Assembly: GCF_003583765.1 (NCBI RefSeq)
Contig: NZ_QXQA01000010.1
Coordinates: 62,001 to 126,000 of the forward strand
DNA: 64,000 nucleotides
Origin: Paenibacillus nanensis
GTDB taxonomy: Bacteria; Bacillota; Bacilli; Paenibacillales; Paenibacillaceae
Reading direction: 5' to 3'
Shown here one piece after another: positions 1-9,260 of the stretch (position 1 is its first letter; every line of letters starts with the position of its first letter). Below the pieces are notes generated by a model, which saw only the letters and a program-made list of their open reading frames with translations, made no database searches and was not told where the DNA came from. Position numbers and translations under genes: made by a program.

Positions 1-3000
1 ATTGACGGCATGCGCTGGGACATGATGGGGGACGCGTATTACCCTGCCGTGCAGAAAGCGTACGATACGGCGTCCGCGCTTAACCCGAACGCGTTGTTTA
101 TCGGCGAAGGCTGGCGCACGTTCAAGGGGAACCTGGCCGACCCGTCGCTGGCAGGCATGGGAGCCGACCAGGACTGGATGGATCAGACGGACAGCGTCGG
201 CGTGTTCTCCGATGAGATCCGCAACGAGCTGAAATCCGGCTTCGGTTCCGAAGGCGAGCCGCGCTTCATTACGGGCGGTGCCAGAAGCATTCAAACGATC
301 CTGAACAATATTAAAGGCCAGCCAAGCAACACGGCGGAGGACGATCCGGGCGATATCGTTCCTTATATCGAGGCCCACGACAACTTGCCGCTGTATGACG
401 TCATCGCGCAGTCGATTAAGAAGGATCCTTCGATACCGGCCAACGATCTGGAGATCCATAAGCGCATTCGGCTCGGCAACTTAATCGTGCTGACCTCGCA
501 GGGGACCTCCTTCCTGCATGCGGGCCAGGAGTACGGCCGCACCAAGCAATGGCTGGGCGCCGGCGTGCCGGAGCAGAAGTACCATGCGCTGGAGGATGAG
601 TCGGGCAATGTTTTCGGCTATTTTATCCATGATTCTTACGACTCCTCCGATGCGATCAATAAGTTCGATTGGGCCAAGGCGACGGACGCGGCTGCCTATC
701 CGGTTAACCATGTGACAGGCGAATACACCAAAGGTTTGATCGCGCTTCGGAAGTCTACCGACGCTTTCCGGCTCGGCGATCAAGACCTGGTGAACACGAA
801 CGTTACGCTTATTGACGCGCCCGAAATCGCGGATAACGACCTTGTCATCGGGTACAAAAATGAGGCCATGGACGGCAGCGGACACTATTACGTGTTTATT
901 AACGCCGACAGCACCGGCAGAACGTTGACGCTTTCCGAGGATTTAACGTCCGGAATTGTTGTTGTCGATAACGATGAAGCGGGAACTGCGGCCGTGGCAT
1001 CGCCATCCGGCTTCCAGCTGACTGCGGACGCCATTACTCTCGATCCGTTAAGCGCGGTCGTCATTCGGATGGATGCGGCTGCTCCGTCGATGGTGTCGAT
1101 TGCGACGGATGACAGCGAGCTTGCGCTTCATACGGACGAAACGCATTCGATTTCGGTTTACGCTCACTATGAGGGCGGCAGTCGGACGAAAGTGAGAGGC
1201 GCTGCCTTTACATCGAGCAATCCGATGGTCGCTGCGGTCTCTGGCGACGGAGTCGTGACGGCGGTCGGCGCCGGCCGAGCGCAAATTACAGTCGAATACG
1301 GCGGCTTCTCTGCCATCGTGACCGTCGAGGTGACGGAAGCGGATAGGGCAAGGGTCGTTCAATTCAACTATATCCGGCCTGACGGCAACTATACGGATTG
1401 GAACATTTGGGTATGGAATACGGGCGCGCAGGATGGCCAAATTCTGTTTGACACCGTACAAAACGGCGTTGCAACCGCAACAATCGAGGTTGCGGACGAT
1501 GCGGTTGGCGTTGGATTCGTCCTGCGGAAAGGAACCAACTGGGATACGGCTAAGCAAGATATCGGCTACGACCGCATCATTCCGCTTGCGGACGGGGACC
1601 GGTATACGAAGGTGAACGTAACCAGCATGGTGGGCGAGCTGGACGTATTCCCGACGATTGACGGTCCATATCTCAAGGACGGCAACATGACGTTCCGCTA
1701 CCGGGACGAAAGCTTGTTCCGCCAAGGACAAATGGACCGCATAGACGGCGTGCAGGTGAAAATCGGCGGCCGGACTTATGACATGGTGTACGATCCGGCC
1801 AAAGAGTGGTTCGAGTACACGCTTCGGAATGCCGCAGAGGGAAGACACGTCTATACCTTCCTTGTGACCAAGGACGGCGAGACAGTGGAACGGAACGATC
1901 CGACGAACACGGCGGACGGTCAGTCGGTGGTCGATTACCGCAAGCCGGCGGTTACCCTATCCGGCAGTGTAGCGCCAAGCGTCATTCATTCCGATGAGAA
2001 CGCGGTGCTGCGTATTAGCGCTTCTTCGTCTGAGCCGCTGACATTCCGCGAAGGCGCGATGGATTTGAGCGCTCTTGGCGGACCGTCTGCCGCTCCGTTC
2101 AATACGGAGCTTATGGCCCATACCATTGCGGTTCGGGATACCATAACAGCGGGCGTGAAAAATATCCCGGTATCGCTCGTCGATCAATACGGCAACACGC
2201 ATCGCACGAGCCTTCAGGTAACGGTGAAGCCGAGAACGTATACGGGCGAGCTGGATTTCGACTTCGACGAGTCGCGGATATACTTCCTGCTGACCGACCG
2301 GTTCCAAGACGGCGATCACACGAATAACGAGAACGTCGACAAGTCGCATCCTGAGGCGTACCATGGCGGCGATTTCCGGGGGTTAATCGATAAGCTGGAT
2401 TATTTGGATGAGCTCGGCATCAATACGCTATGGATTACGCCGATCGTCGATAATATCGATTTCAACAAAGGCGTCGATTTCGGCGGCACGCAATACGGCT
2501 ACCATGGCTATTGGGCGAAAAACTTCACGGCGCTTGACGAGCATCTCGGCGATATGGAAACGTTCCAGGAGCTGATCGAAAAAGCGCATGACCGCGGCAT
2601 CAAAATTATGGTGGACGTCGTGCTGAACCACACAGGCTACGGTCTGAAGCCGGGAGATAACTACCCGGGCGTGACCGAGGAAGATAAGGCGCGGTTCGCG
2701 GATATGCTTCGAACGAACGGTCTGTCAGCGGATGTGAACCCGATTAAAGGCGAGCTTGCGGGCCTTCCGGATTTCCTTACGGAAAATGCGGACGTGCGGG
2801 ATGCCATCATCGAATGGCAGACGGCTTGGCTGGAGCGCGCTAGGACGGACCGCGGCGATACGATCGACTACTTCCGCGTCGATACGGTTAAGCATGTGGA
2901 AAGCACCACATGGGTCGCGTTCAAAAACGCGCTGACGGACATCGACCCTGGCTTCAAGCTGCTTGGCGAATATTTCGGCGGTACGGTCGATGGCGACGGC

Positions 3001-4881
3001 GGCATGCTGGAAAGCGGCCAGATGGATGGGCTGCTTGACTTTGGCTTCAAGGAGCAGGCGAAAAACTTCGCCGGCGGAAGCATCGACGCGGTGGACGCGT
3101 ATTTGCAGGACCGCGAGTCGAAGCTTTCGAATACGAAGACGATGGCGCAGTTCCTTGGCAGCCATGACGAGAACGGCTTCTTGTCTCATTACGTTGGCGG
3201 CGACAAGAGCAAGCTGATGATTGCGGCCGCGCTGCAAATGACGGCCAAAGGGATCCCGGTCGTCTATTATGGCGAAGAGCTGGGCCGCTCCGGCGCTAAC
3301 GGAGGAGATATGAGCCAAGGACAGTATAGCGAGAATCGGGCGGATATGCCTTGGGACCAGCTGGACGAAGAGCGGCAGCTGCATGAGCATTACGAGAAGC
3401 TGCTCAACATCCGCGCCGACTATTCGAAGCTGTACGCCAAAGGCGCGCGCACCAAGCTTGCCGGCAGCGACGCGCTGGGCTACTTGGCCTTCAACAAGAA
3501 ATACGGGAACGAAAATATTGTAACGATCATCAACACCAAAGAAGAGGCGGTTGCCGTAACGCTGAACGTGCCGTTCGTTCCGGCGACGCAAGCCGTCGAT
3601 GAGTACGGCGGCCAGACGTATACCGTAACGGCGGACGGCAAGCTGACCGTACAAGTGCCGGGCCGCGCGGACGGCGGCACGGCGATTATTAGCGGGGTTT
3701 CGCCTCAGCCCGTGCAAGGCGGCAATGGGGCGATTGTGACGCAGCCGGCGCAATGGCCGGGAGCCAAGACGGTGTCAAGCAGCGCGCTTACGGCCGGCAA
3801 GGACGGCAAAGCGACAGTGGAGCTGGGAGCTGGGGAAACTGGCGTCATACTGCCTCTGCAGGCGGCATCCCTGCTCGGCACGAATGATCTGGAGCTGACG
3901 GCGGAGGATTTGACCGTCGTGCTGCCTCGCAAGGTATTGGAGGACGCGGCGAAGCTGCTTTCTGAAGGCGAACAAACTTCGGATACCTATATTTTATTCG
4001 AGGCGAAACCGCTAACGGATGATGAGAGTGAGGCGGCGCTCGAAAACGCCGGCGGCAGCGGCCTGTCCTTGAAGAGGCTGTCTCCGATCTATGACTTCCG
4101 TATCTCCATCCTGAAAGGCAATAAACAGGTCGGCGTACTGAAGCGTTTCGAGCAACCGGTTGCCGTTTCTTTCACGCTGCTTGGTCCGATAAAGGAAGAG
4201 ATCAGCGGTGTATATTACTTGAGCGAGGCCGGGGAATTCCAGTATGTAGGCGGCGAGCTGAAGGACGGCGTCATGACGGCGTCATTGCATCATTTCAGCG
4301 CCTATGGCGCGCTTGAAATAGACCGGACGTTCGCCGATATGCCAAGCGGCCATTGGGCGGAGCAAGCGGTGAAGTCCTTAGCGGCCAAAGGCGTTATCGA
4401 AGGAATAAACGACATGCAATTTGCGCCGAACAGGCAGGTGACGCGCGCGCAATTCGCCGCGATGCTCGTGCGGGCATTGCGTCCGGCAGGCGAGTGGACA
4501 GAGGCGGAGGGCCTGTTCACCGATGTCCCGGCCGAAGCTTGGTACGCGCCATATGCGGAAGCGGCTTATGAGCTGGGTATCGTGAAGGGGCGGGGCGGCA
4601 AGACCTTTGCGCCGAACGATGAAATAACCCGCGAGGAAATGGCGGTTATGCTGCTTCGGGCGTACGTGCTGACAGGCGGAGAAGGCGCGAACGGATCAGC
4701 GGCTGAACCGGGCTTCCCCGATCTTGAAGCGGTTAGCGATTGGGCGACGCATGACCTGTCCGAAGCCGCGAAGCTGGGTCTTGTAAAGGGCAAGGCGGAC
4801 GGCCGCTTCGCGCCGCAGGAGAAGCTGTCGCGCGCTGAAAGCGCCCAGGCTATTTATAATGTACTGACTTTGCAGCAATAA
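1..4881 (+). CDS. Amylopullulanase, SLH-anchored (5' end outside window)
   Basis: Extracellular starch/pullulan-degrading enzyme; the reading frame is already open at base 1, so the signal peptide and N-terminal domains are missing. Numbering from the ATG at base 10: the first ~300 residues are the end of a type I pullulanase GH13 domain (DGMRWDMMG nucleophile region, GEGWR, EAHDN). A Big_2-type Ig domain follows (~362-445), then a CBM41/PUD-like starch-binding region (~450-560) and Ig-like segments. A second complete GH13 alpha-amylase domain spans ~750-1230, with DVVLNH (~868), YFRVDTVKH (~954), GEYFGG (~987) and SHDENG (~1051). Three SLH repeats (~1440-1623) anchor it to the cell wall. Two GH13 catalytic domains in one chain imply cleavage of both alpha-1,6 and alpha-1,4 bonds (family knowledge). 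Monocistronic at its 3' end, followed by a strong hairpin. Confidence 0.93.
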   Translation: MDGMRWDMMGDAYYPAVQKAYDTASALNPNALFIGEGWRTFKGNLADPSLAGMGADQDWMDQTDSVGVFSDEIRNELKSGFGSEGEPRFITGGARSIQTILNNIKGQPSNTAEDDPGDIVPYIEAHDNLPLYDVIAQSIKKDPSIPANDLEIHKRIRLGNLIVLTSQGTSFLHAGQEYGRTKQWLGAGVPEQKYHALEDESGNVFGYFIHDSYDSSDAINKFDWAKATDAAAYPVNHVTGEYTKGLIALRKSTDAFRLGDQDLVNTNVTLIDAPEIADNDLVIGYKNEAMDGSGHYYVFINADSTGRTLTLSEDLTSGIVVVDNDEAGTAAVASPSGFQLTADAITLDPLSAVVIRMDAAAPSMVSIATDDSELALHTDETHSISVYAHYEGGSRTKVRGAAFTSSNPMVAAVSGDGVVTAVGAGRAQITVEYGGFSAIVTVEVTEADRARVVQFNYIRPDGNYTDWNIWVWNTGAQDGQILFDTVQNGVATATIEVADDAVGVGFVLRKGTNWDTAKQDIGYDRIIPLADGDRYTKVNVTSMVGELDVFPTIDGPYLKDGNMTFRYRDESLFRQGQMDRIDGVQVKIGGRTYDMVYDPAKEWFEYTLRNAAEGRHVYTFLVTKDGETVERNDPTNTADGQSVVDYRKPAVTLSGSVAPSVIHSDENAVLRISASSSEPLTFREGAMDLSALGGPSAAPFNTELMAHTIAVRDTITAGVKNIPVSLVDQYGNTHRTSLQVTVKPRTYTGELDFDFDESRIYFLLTDRFQDGDHTNNENVDKSHPEAYHGGDFRGLIDKLDYLDELGINTLWITPIVDNIDFNKGVDFGGTQYGYHGYWAKNFTALDEHLGDMETFQELIEKAHDRGIKIMVDVVLNHTGYGLKPGDNYPGVTEEDKARFADMLRTNGLSADVNPIKGELAGLPDFLTENADVRDAIIEWQTAWLERARTDRGDTIDYFRVDTVKHVESTTWVAFKNALTDIDPGFKLLGEYFGGTVDGDGGMLESGQMDGLLDFGFKEQAKNFAGGSIDAVDAYLQDRESKLSNTKTMAQFLGSHDENGFLSHYVGGDKSKLMIAAALQMTAKGIPVVYYGEELGRSGANGGDMSQGQYSENRADMPWDQLDEERQLHEHYEKLLNIRADYSKLYAKGARTKLAGSDALGYLAFNKKYGNENIVTIINTKEEAVAVTLNVPFVPATQAVDEYGGQTYTVTADGKLTVQVPGRADGGTAIISGVSPQPVQGGNGAIVTQPAQWPGAKTVSSSALTAGKDGKATVELGAGETGVILPLQAASLLGTNDLELTAEDLTVVLPRKVLEDAAKLLSEGEQTSDTYILFEAKPLTDDESEAALENAGGSGLSLKRLSPIYDFRISILKGNKQVGVLKRFEQPVAVSFTLLGPIKEEISGVYYLSEAGEFQYVGGELKDGVMTASLHHFSAYGALEIDRTFADMPSGHWAEQAVKSLAAKGVIEGINDMQFAPNRQVTRAQFAAMLVRALRPAGEWTEAEGLFTDVPAEAWYAPYAEAAYELGIVKGRGGKTFAPNDEITREEMAVMLLRAYVLTGGEGANGSAAEPGFPDLEAVSDWATHDLSEAAKLGLVKGKADGRFAPQEKLSRAESAQAIYNVLTLQQ

Positions 4882-4897
4882 GTTGATAGGAAGAGAG

Positions 4898-4928
4898 AAA
4901 GGTCCCGGCCATGAATGGCGGGACCTTT
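4898..4928. terminator. Bidirectional terminator between convergent genes
   Basis: Perfect 9-bp stem (AAAGGTCCC / GGGACCTTT) with A-rich and T-rich flanks, placed between the amylopullulanase and the convergent membrane protein gene. Confidence 0.85.
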
Positions 4929-4933
4929 CTCTA

Positions 4934-5518
4934 TTACCGCAGCGATATTCTTCCTACATAATAACCCGCAAGGAAGATCGTCACGATCAGAATGAAATGA
5001 ATCAGGAACCAGCCCAGCTTGCCGTAGGTAAGATGAGCCATAGGATCGATCGGCTTCCGCTTCGACTCGGGTACGATAAGCTCCCCGATCTTTTCGAAGA
5101 TTAGGACGTAAATCCACCACCACGTATAGGAATCCCAAGTATCCCAATACCCGGCGTATTGGATAATCCGCGTAAAGTTCACGGATAGCAGCTCGCCTGT
5201 CATGCCGATATGGACGATCGCCCAATAAAACGGGATTTTCCACCGCCATTTCTGCGGGCTGAAGCGGACACCGAACAAGATATAGAAAGGAAAAATTGTC
5301 AGCAATGCAAAAATAGGCATGGGTGTCACGTTAGGAAGGAGACGATAAGGGAAGGTATAGAAGCCGAGCCGTACGAAAATATAGCATAGAACTTCTCCTA
5401 CAGCTGCGCTAATCAGGTAGAGCAGACCATAATGTCTCCAATCCTTGCTTATAATCCACAAAGCCCCGAGCGATGAAAGCGATATGGAGGACAATAAAAC
5501 GGCTTTTTCAAGCGCCAT
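4934..5518 (-). CDS. Multi-pass membrane protein, CBO0543-like
   Basis: A 194-residue integral membrane protein with about five hydrophobic segments, an aromatic-rich central stretch (DTWDSYTWWWIY) and a polar loop (PESKRKPIDPMAH) before the last membrane helix. It resembles the uncharacterised CBO0543 family seen in Bacillales; I make no claim on its function. It is read alone, convergent with the amylopullulanase and sharing its terminator. The start ATG is the first of the frame and is followed at once by a hydrophobic helix, as expected. Confidence 0.7.
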   Translation of the reverse strand: MALEKAVLLSSISLSSLGALWIISKDWRHYGLLYLISAAVGEVLCYIFVRLGFYTFPYRLLPNVTPMPIFALLTIFPFYILFGVRFSPQKWRWKIPFYWAIVHIGMTGELLSVNFTRIIQYAGYWDTWDSYTWWWIYVLIFEKIGELIVPESKRKPIDPMAHLTYGKLGWFLIHFILIVTIFLAGYYVGRISLR

Positions 5519-5597
5519 AGCGGCTGTTCACCTTCCCTCGAGTCATTTCCTCGAGATTAGGGTGTTGTTTTTCCAAAAAAAGTATGTACGACGACGG

Positions 5598-6395
5598 CTA
5601 AAGAATTCGAAAGACCGGTTCATTCGGTAAAAAATGCACCGCAATTTGCGGGAATCGCTGCTTCAAGCGGTCGGCGAGCAGCTTCATGCCGGCTTGTTCG
5701 CTCTCCGCGTGGCCAAGCGCGAGGAGTCCCTTCGCGTGTCCGAGATGTACGGCATCCCGGACATACTCCGGCAGTTCCCATTCCGGCCCTTCGCCATATA
5801 CAATCAGGTCCAGCTGATGCTTCTCGAACAGAGGAATCGCGAGCGAGCCGCCGCCTCGATACCCGACGAGCACCCCGATCCGGCGGCACATGCTCTCCGC
5901 ATTTCCAGCCGTGCGAATATAGGCCGCTCCGAGCCGGGCTTTCGCATGCTCAGCTAACTCCGATAATGATCGGGGAGGAATGTCCACAACCGAATACGCC
6001 GGTTCTCGCTCGAGCACATGCTCCTCCCAGCCTAACGCACGCACCAACCCTTCGGTAATGGTGTCCGGCTGATAGCGATGGCAATAATCGTGGCAACGAA
6101 ATACGGCTAAACCGGAGTCGCGGATATAAGCTTGCTTGGCTAGATAGACCGGATCCTCGGATAACGAAGCCCCAAAAGAGTCGTGGTGGCTATAATACAG
6201 CCCCTCATGCGCAATGACCAGATTGGCGCCGAGCGCACGGGCCTCCTCAAGCACGCGCATCGTTGGCATAAACGTCATAACGACGCCGGTCACCTCCGTA
6301 TCGGACTCGCCCGTTTTGAGCGTATCAACGGTTTGCTCCAGCAGCCCGACAGGCTCGATCAGCGCCTGAATGATATCCTTTATTTTCAAACTCAT
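5598..6395 (-). CDS. Nif3-like dinuclear metal centre protein
   Basis: A 265-residue member of the NIF3/YbgI family, proteins that bind two metal ions and form ring-shaped hexamers; their cellular job remains poorly defined. Visible signatures are the early VIAHEGLYYSHH segment (metal-binding His/Glu) and the later GHAESEQAGMKLLADRL near the C-terminus, which is the second metal-ligand region. Length is close to that of the shorter family members without the PII-like insert. It is divergent from the VOC gene with 78 bp between the two starts. Confidence 0.82.
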   Translation of the reverse strand: MSLKIKDIIQALIEPVGLLEQTVDTLKTGESDTEVTGVVMTFMPTMRVLEEARALGANLVIAHEGLYYSHHDSFGASLSEDPVYLAKQAYIRDSGLAVFRCHDYCHRYQPDTITEGLVRALGWEEHVLEREPAYSVVDIPPRSLSELAEHAKARLGAAYIRTAGNAESMCRRIGVLVGYRGGGSLAIPLFEKHQLDLIVYGEGPEWELPEYVRDAVHLGHAKGLLALGHAESEQAGMKLLADRLKQRFPQIAVHFLPNEPVFRIL

Positions 6396-6473
6396 GTCGA
6401 AAATAGCCTCCTCATTCCAAGGATTGTCTTATAATGGGATCATATCATATTCCACTTGAGAGGAAGGATTCAT

Positions 6474-6836
6474 TTGACGATCAAAAACCGCATCAATACC
6501 TGCTTCATCCACCTGCAAGACCTGAAAAAGGCGAAGGAATGGTATACAACGGTGTTTCCATTTGAGATCGAGGCGGAGGCGGACGGGGATTTTCTTCTAT
6601 TCAAAATGGAAGGCACCGAGCTTATGCTGCTGCAATCGCATCATCAGAGCATCACGCCGCTTCCTTATTCCGTTTTTTTCTTTGAGACGGACAACGTGGA
6701 GGAGACATACCGGGAGCTGACCGGCAAAGGTATACGCGCGGACGAGATCGAGCCGTTCCCGGAAGGGATGAGAGGCTTCCATGTCTATGATCCCGAAGGC
6801 AACATGCTCTTAATATGCTCGCGCCCCGCAGCTTAG
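6474..6836 (+). CDS. VOC (glyoxalase-like) family protein
   Basis: A 120-residue vicinal-oxygen-chelate fold protein, with two beta-alpha-beta-beta-beta halves: FIHLQDLKKAKEWYTTVF in the first and a final GFHVYDPEGNMLLI strand with the usual metal-ligand Glu position replaced or displaced. The substrate cannot be read from sequence. I chose the TTG at 6474 because AGAGGAAGG ends six bases upstream; an earlier in-frame TTG at 6456 lies upstream of that site. Possible roles in the family include antibiotic binding and ring-cleavage dioxygenation. Confidence 0.8.
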   Translation: MTIKNRINTCFIHLQDLKKAKEWYTTVFPFEIEAEADGDFLLFKMEGTELMLLQSHHQSITPLPYSVFFFETDNVEETYRELTGKGIRADEIEPFPEGMRGFHVYDPEGNMLLICSRPAA

Positions 6837-6936
6837 TAAAAAGCGGTTTAAAAAAAGCTGTACATAGATCGGCCGCTCGAATTGTTGTAGCATAGTGCCA
6901 TATGACATTTTCGGCTATGTGAAAAGGAGGCGGCTG

Positions 6937-7728
6937 ATGAATCCGCTGCAAAGAATGGAACGCATGGAACAAATGGAGCTGGAGCTCACCCAATGGAATG
7001 CCAAACGGGCGCTGTCGCCGATCGAGAAACGGCTTGAAGTGAAGCGTGTCGGACACGCCACTCTGCTCCGCGACCAGACGGCGCCGATCTCGATGTATTA
7101 CAACCGGGTCAAAGGCTTTGGTCCGGACGAGCTGCCGCTTCTCGGGGAGATACTCGACTATTACGGAGACTTCGCGCCGTGCTTCGACCTAACGCCGGAT
7201 CGGATGACCGAGGAAGTGACGCGCGCGCTGAGCGAAAAAAGCTTTGTCCCAGTCGAACAGCTGGCTTTTCTGGCCGTTCAGCCAGGGAGCAGAGATTTGG
7301 ATACGGCGCAGCCGCCTTTCCAAATCGAACGGGTGACGGAGGAGAGCGCGGAAGAGTTTATTGAATGGATCGTGCTGTCCTCGAACGGCGGGATCAAAAT
7401 AACCGACGCGATGATTGCGCGGACAAGGTCTTATTTCCATGCCCCGCATTTTATCAACTATATGCTTCGCATTGACGGAGAACCGGCGGCCATGTCATCG
7501 CTGTTCGTTCATGGCCAAGAAGGCTATCTGGCTAACGACTTTACGTTTGAGGCCTACCGAGGCCGGGGCTGCCAGACGGCGCTTATTGAGCGGCGGCTCG
7601 GCGATGCCGCGCGGCTAGGCCTGACGGATGTGTATACCGATGTGCGATACGGCTCCGTCAGCCATGGCAACATGGAGAAGGCCGGATTCCGGACAGCCTT
7701 CCTCAATACGTTTTGGATGAAAAACTGA
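6937..7728 (+). CDS. GNAT family N-acetyltransferase
   Basis: A 263-residue protein whose C-terminal ~120 residues form a GNAT acetyltransferase domain: the acetyl-CoA loop motif is visible as FEAYRGRGCQTALIERRL (R/Q-x-x-G-x-G/A type), followed by a NMEKAGF segment typical of GNAT motif B. The N-terminal half is helical and may be a second, degenerate GNAT-like unit; the substrate is unknown. The start at 6937 is preceded by AAAAGGAGG at ideal spacing; an earlier ATG at 6895 has no ribosome site. The next gene begins 32 bp later on the same strand. Confidence 0.85.
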   Translation: MNPLQRMERMEQMELELTQWNAKRALSPIEKRLEVKRVGHATLLRDQTAPISMYYNRVKGFGPDELPLLGEILDYYGDFAPCFDLTPDRMTEEVTRALSEKSFVPVEQLAFLAVQPGSRDLDTAQPPFQIERVTEESAEEFIEWIVLSSNGGIKITDAMIARTRSYFHAPHFINYMLRIDGEPAAMSSLFVHGQEGYLANDFTFEAYRGRGCQTALIERRLGDAARLGLTDVYTDVRYGSVSHGNMEKAGFRTAFLNTFWMKN

Positions 7729-7760
7729 CTTCAGTTTAACGCGACAAGGGGATCGACAAC

Positions 7761-8657
7761 ATGACCGAACAAATCATTTTATTGCCGAATGGCATTCATT
7801 TACATGTACAGGCTGAGCTTACGGAGAAGCCCGTCGTCTTGTTCCTCCATTACAGCGGCGGAACGCTGGGCATGTGGAACGGCGTGCTTCCTCTGTTCGG
7901 CTCGGGCTGCAGCATCGTTGCGCCCGATTTCAGGGGGCATGGCCGGTCGGATAAGCCGGAGTCCGGTTATCACATCGAGGATATGGCGGACGATATTTTT
8001 TTGCTGCTGCAGCAGCTTGGAATCGCCAAAGTCCATATTGTAGGCAGCTCCATGGGAGCGGAGGTCGGACTGTGCCTTGCGGCGAACCATCCCGAGCTCG
8101 TACAATCGCTGGTTTGCGAAGGCGCGCTCTACAATGAGTTCGGTGACTATGGGCTGTTCGATGGCACCGCGGAGGAGATCGAGCAGGAGAAAGCGCGGGT
8201 CATGGAGCGGATGTCGATGCGGGCCGACCTCGTATACGATTCGCGCGAAGCGTATATCGACGCCCTCAGAGTCTCTTACGAGACGCAAAACCTTTGGAAT
8301 CCGGTAACGGCCAAGTTTGCGGACAGCACGATGGAGTTACGCGAGGACGGGACGTATGGCAACCGTTATTTGAACCGTGTCCGAATGGCGTACATGAGCG
8401 GCTATTTGGATTTGCGGTTCGAGGACTACTATAAGCGCGTAAGCTGCCCGGTATTGTTCCTGCCAAGCGAGGACGAATGGGCAAACGAAAAGATAAGAGC
8501 GAGTATAAAGGAATTCGGGTCGCTTGTCCCTTCTTATGAGATTGGGCATCTGCCGGGCGCGATGCACGCTTTCGTCTGGATGCAGATGCCGAAGGAAGCG
8601 GGCGGGATGGCGAAGGCTTTTATCGACAAAACGGAGAAAGCGGCAATTGCCGGTTAA
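7761..8657 (+). CDS. Alpha/beta hydrolase
   Basis: A 298-residue cytoplasmic alpha/beta hydrolase. The oxyanion region is LHYSGGTLGMW, the DFRGHGRSDKP loop is typical of this fold, and the nucleophile elbow is GSSMGAE (Ser). The late catalytic His lies in LPGAMHAFVW. Substrate unknown (esterase, peptidase or haloperoxidase-like). It probably shares a transcript with the GNAT gene 32 bp upstream and is followed directly by a strong terminator. Confidence 0.87.
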   Translation: MTEQIILLPNGIHLHVQAELTEKPVVLFLHYSGGTLGMWNGVLPLFGSGCSIVAPDFRGHGRSDKPESGYHIEDMADDIFLLLQQLGIAKVHIVGSSMGAEVGLCLAANHPELVQSLVCEGALYNEFGDYGLFDGTAEEIEQEKARVMERMSMRADLVYDSREAYIDALRVSYETQNLWNPVTAKFADSTMELREDGTYGNRYLNRVRMAYMSGYLDLRFEDYYKRVSCPVLFLPSEDEWANEKIRASIKEFGSLVPSYEIGHLPGAMHAFVWMQMPKEAGGMAKAFIDKTEKAAIAG

Positions 8658-8664
8658 TAGAACA

Positions 8665-8693
8665 AACCCTCCTGACTAGGAGGGTTCTGTTGT
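8665..8693 (+). terminator. Intrinsic terminator after hydrolase
   Basis: Perfect 9-bp stem AACCCTCCT / AGGAGGGTT with a four-base loop (GACT), followed by CTGTTGTCT. It also lies beyond the 3' end of the convergent chemoreceptor-like gene. Confidence 0.82.
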
Positions 8694-8703
8694 CTAAAGC
8701 GGT

Positions 8704-9129
8704 CTATATCGTAAACCGGTTCATCAACGTCTGAAGATTTCCGCCGAGCTCGTTCAGCTTGGAAGTCGCTTGCGTAATTTCGCCAAGCGAAGCTTGTACG
8801 CTGCCGGTCAGCTTGACGATTTCCTGCACGCCGCCATCGGAGTTTTCGGCGGTCTTCGCCATCTCTTCGACCGTCGCGGCAATCTCTTCGCTGCCGGCGG
8901 CCAGCTGCTCGCCGACGAAGGAGATATGATTGATCTGCTGGTTGAAGCCCGAGATAATGTTGCCGAGGCCTACAAGAATAATGCAGGTAATCGATGCCGC
9001 GGAGAATAAGGCCGATCCGAAAATCAGGTTCGTCAATACGACGGCGGCAACGCCGATTACCGCTCCTTGCAGGAAGTTTTTCAGAAGATAGAGGAGCAAT
9101 TTTTTAAACACTTCGCGTTTCACGTCCAC
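8704..9129 (-). CDS. Short chemoreceptor-like membrane protein
   Basis: A 141-residue protein with two transmembrane helices in the first ~60 residues (LLLYLLKNFLQGAVIGVAAV and SAASITCIILVGLGNIISG) followed by ~80 residues of coiled coil resembling methyl-accepting chemotaxis protein helices (VGEQLAAGSEEIAATVEEM). The highly conserved CheA/CheW-binding hairpin tip of true chemoreceptors is absent, and there is no ligand or HAMP domain. It may be a receptor remnant or a small scaffold. It sits 131 bp downstream of the kinase-regulator fusion on the same strand and has its own promoter candidate. Confidence 0.72.
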   Translation of the reverse strand: MDVKREVFKKLLLYLLKNFLQGAVIGVAAVVLTNLIFGSALFSAASITCIILVGLGNIISGFNQQINHISFVGEQLAAGSEEIAATVEEMAKTAENSDGGVQEIVKLTGSVQASLGEITQATSKLNELGGNLQTLMNRFTI

Positions 9130-9198
9130 AGGATTTCCTCCAGTTCATTCAAGCTGCGATTCCCAATTTTGACGCTAATAAAATTCGACAACATCGCT

Positions 9199-9227
9199 AT
9201 CATATCATCATTTTTTTTATTTAGGAA
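9199..9227 (-). promoter_or_regulatory. Promoter candidate for chemoreceptor-like gene
   Basis: On the minus strand, TTCCTA, a 17-bp spacer and TATGAT in a very AT-rich 131-bp gap; no terminator separates it from the upstream kinase-regulator gene. Confidence 0.5.
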
Positions 9228-9260
9228 TTATTATTTTCAAAGTATTAGAACTATTTATAA

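Noticed and set aside
2725..3753. Long minus-strand frame inside the amylopullulanase
   Set aside because: Opposite strand of well-conserved GH13 motifs, no ribosome site, arginine-rich shadow composition.
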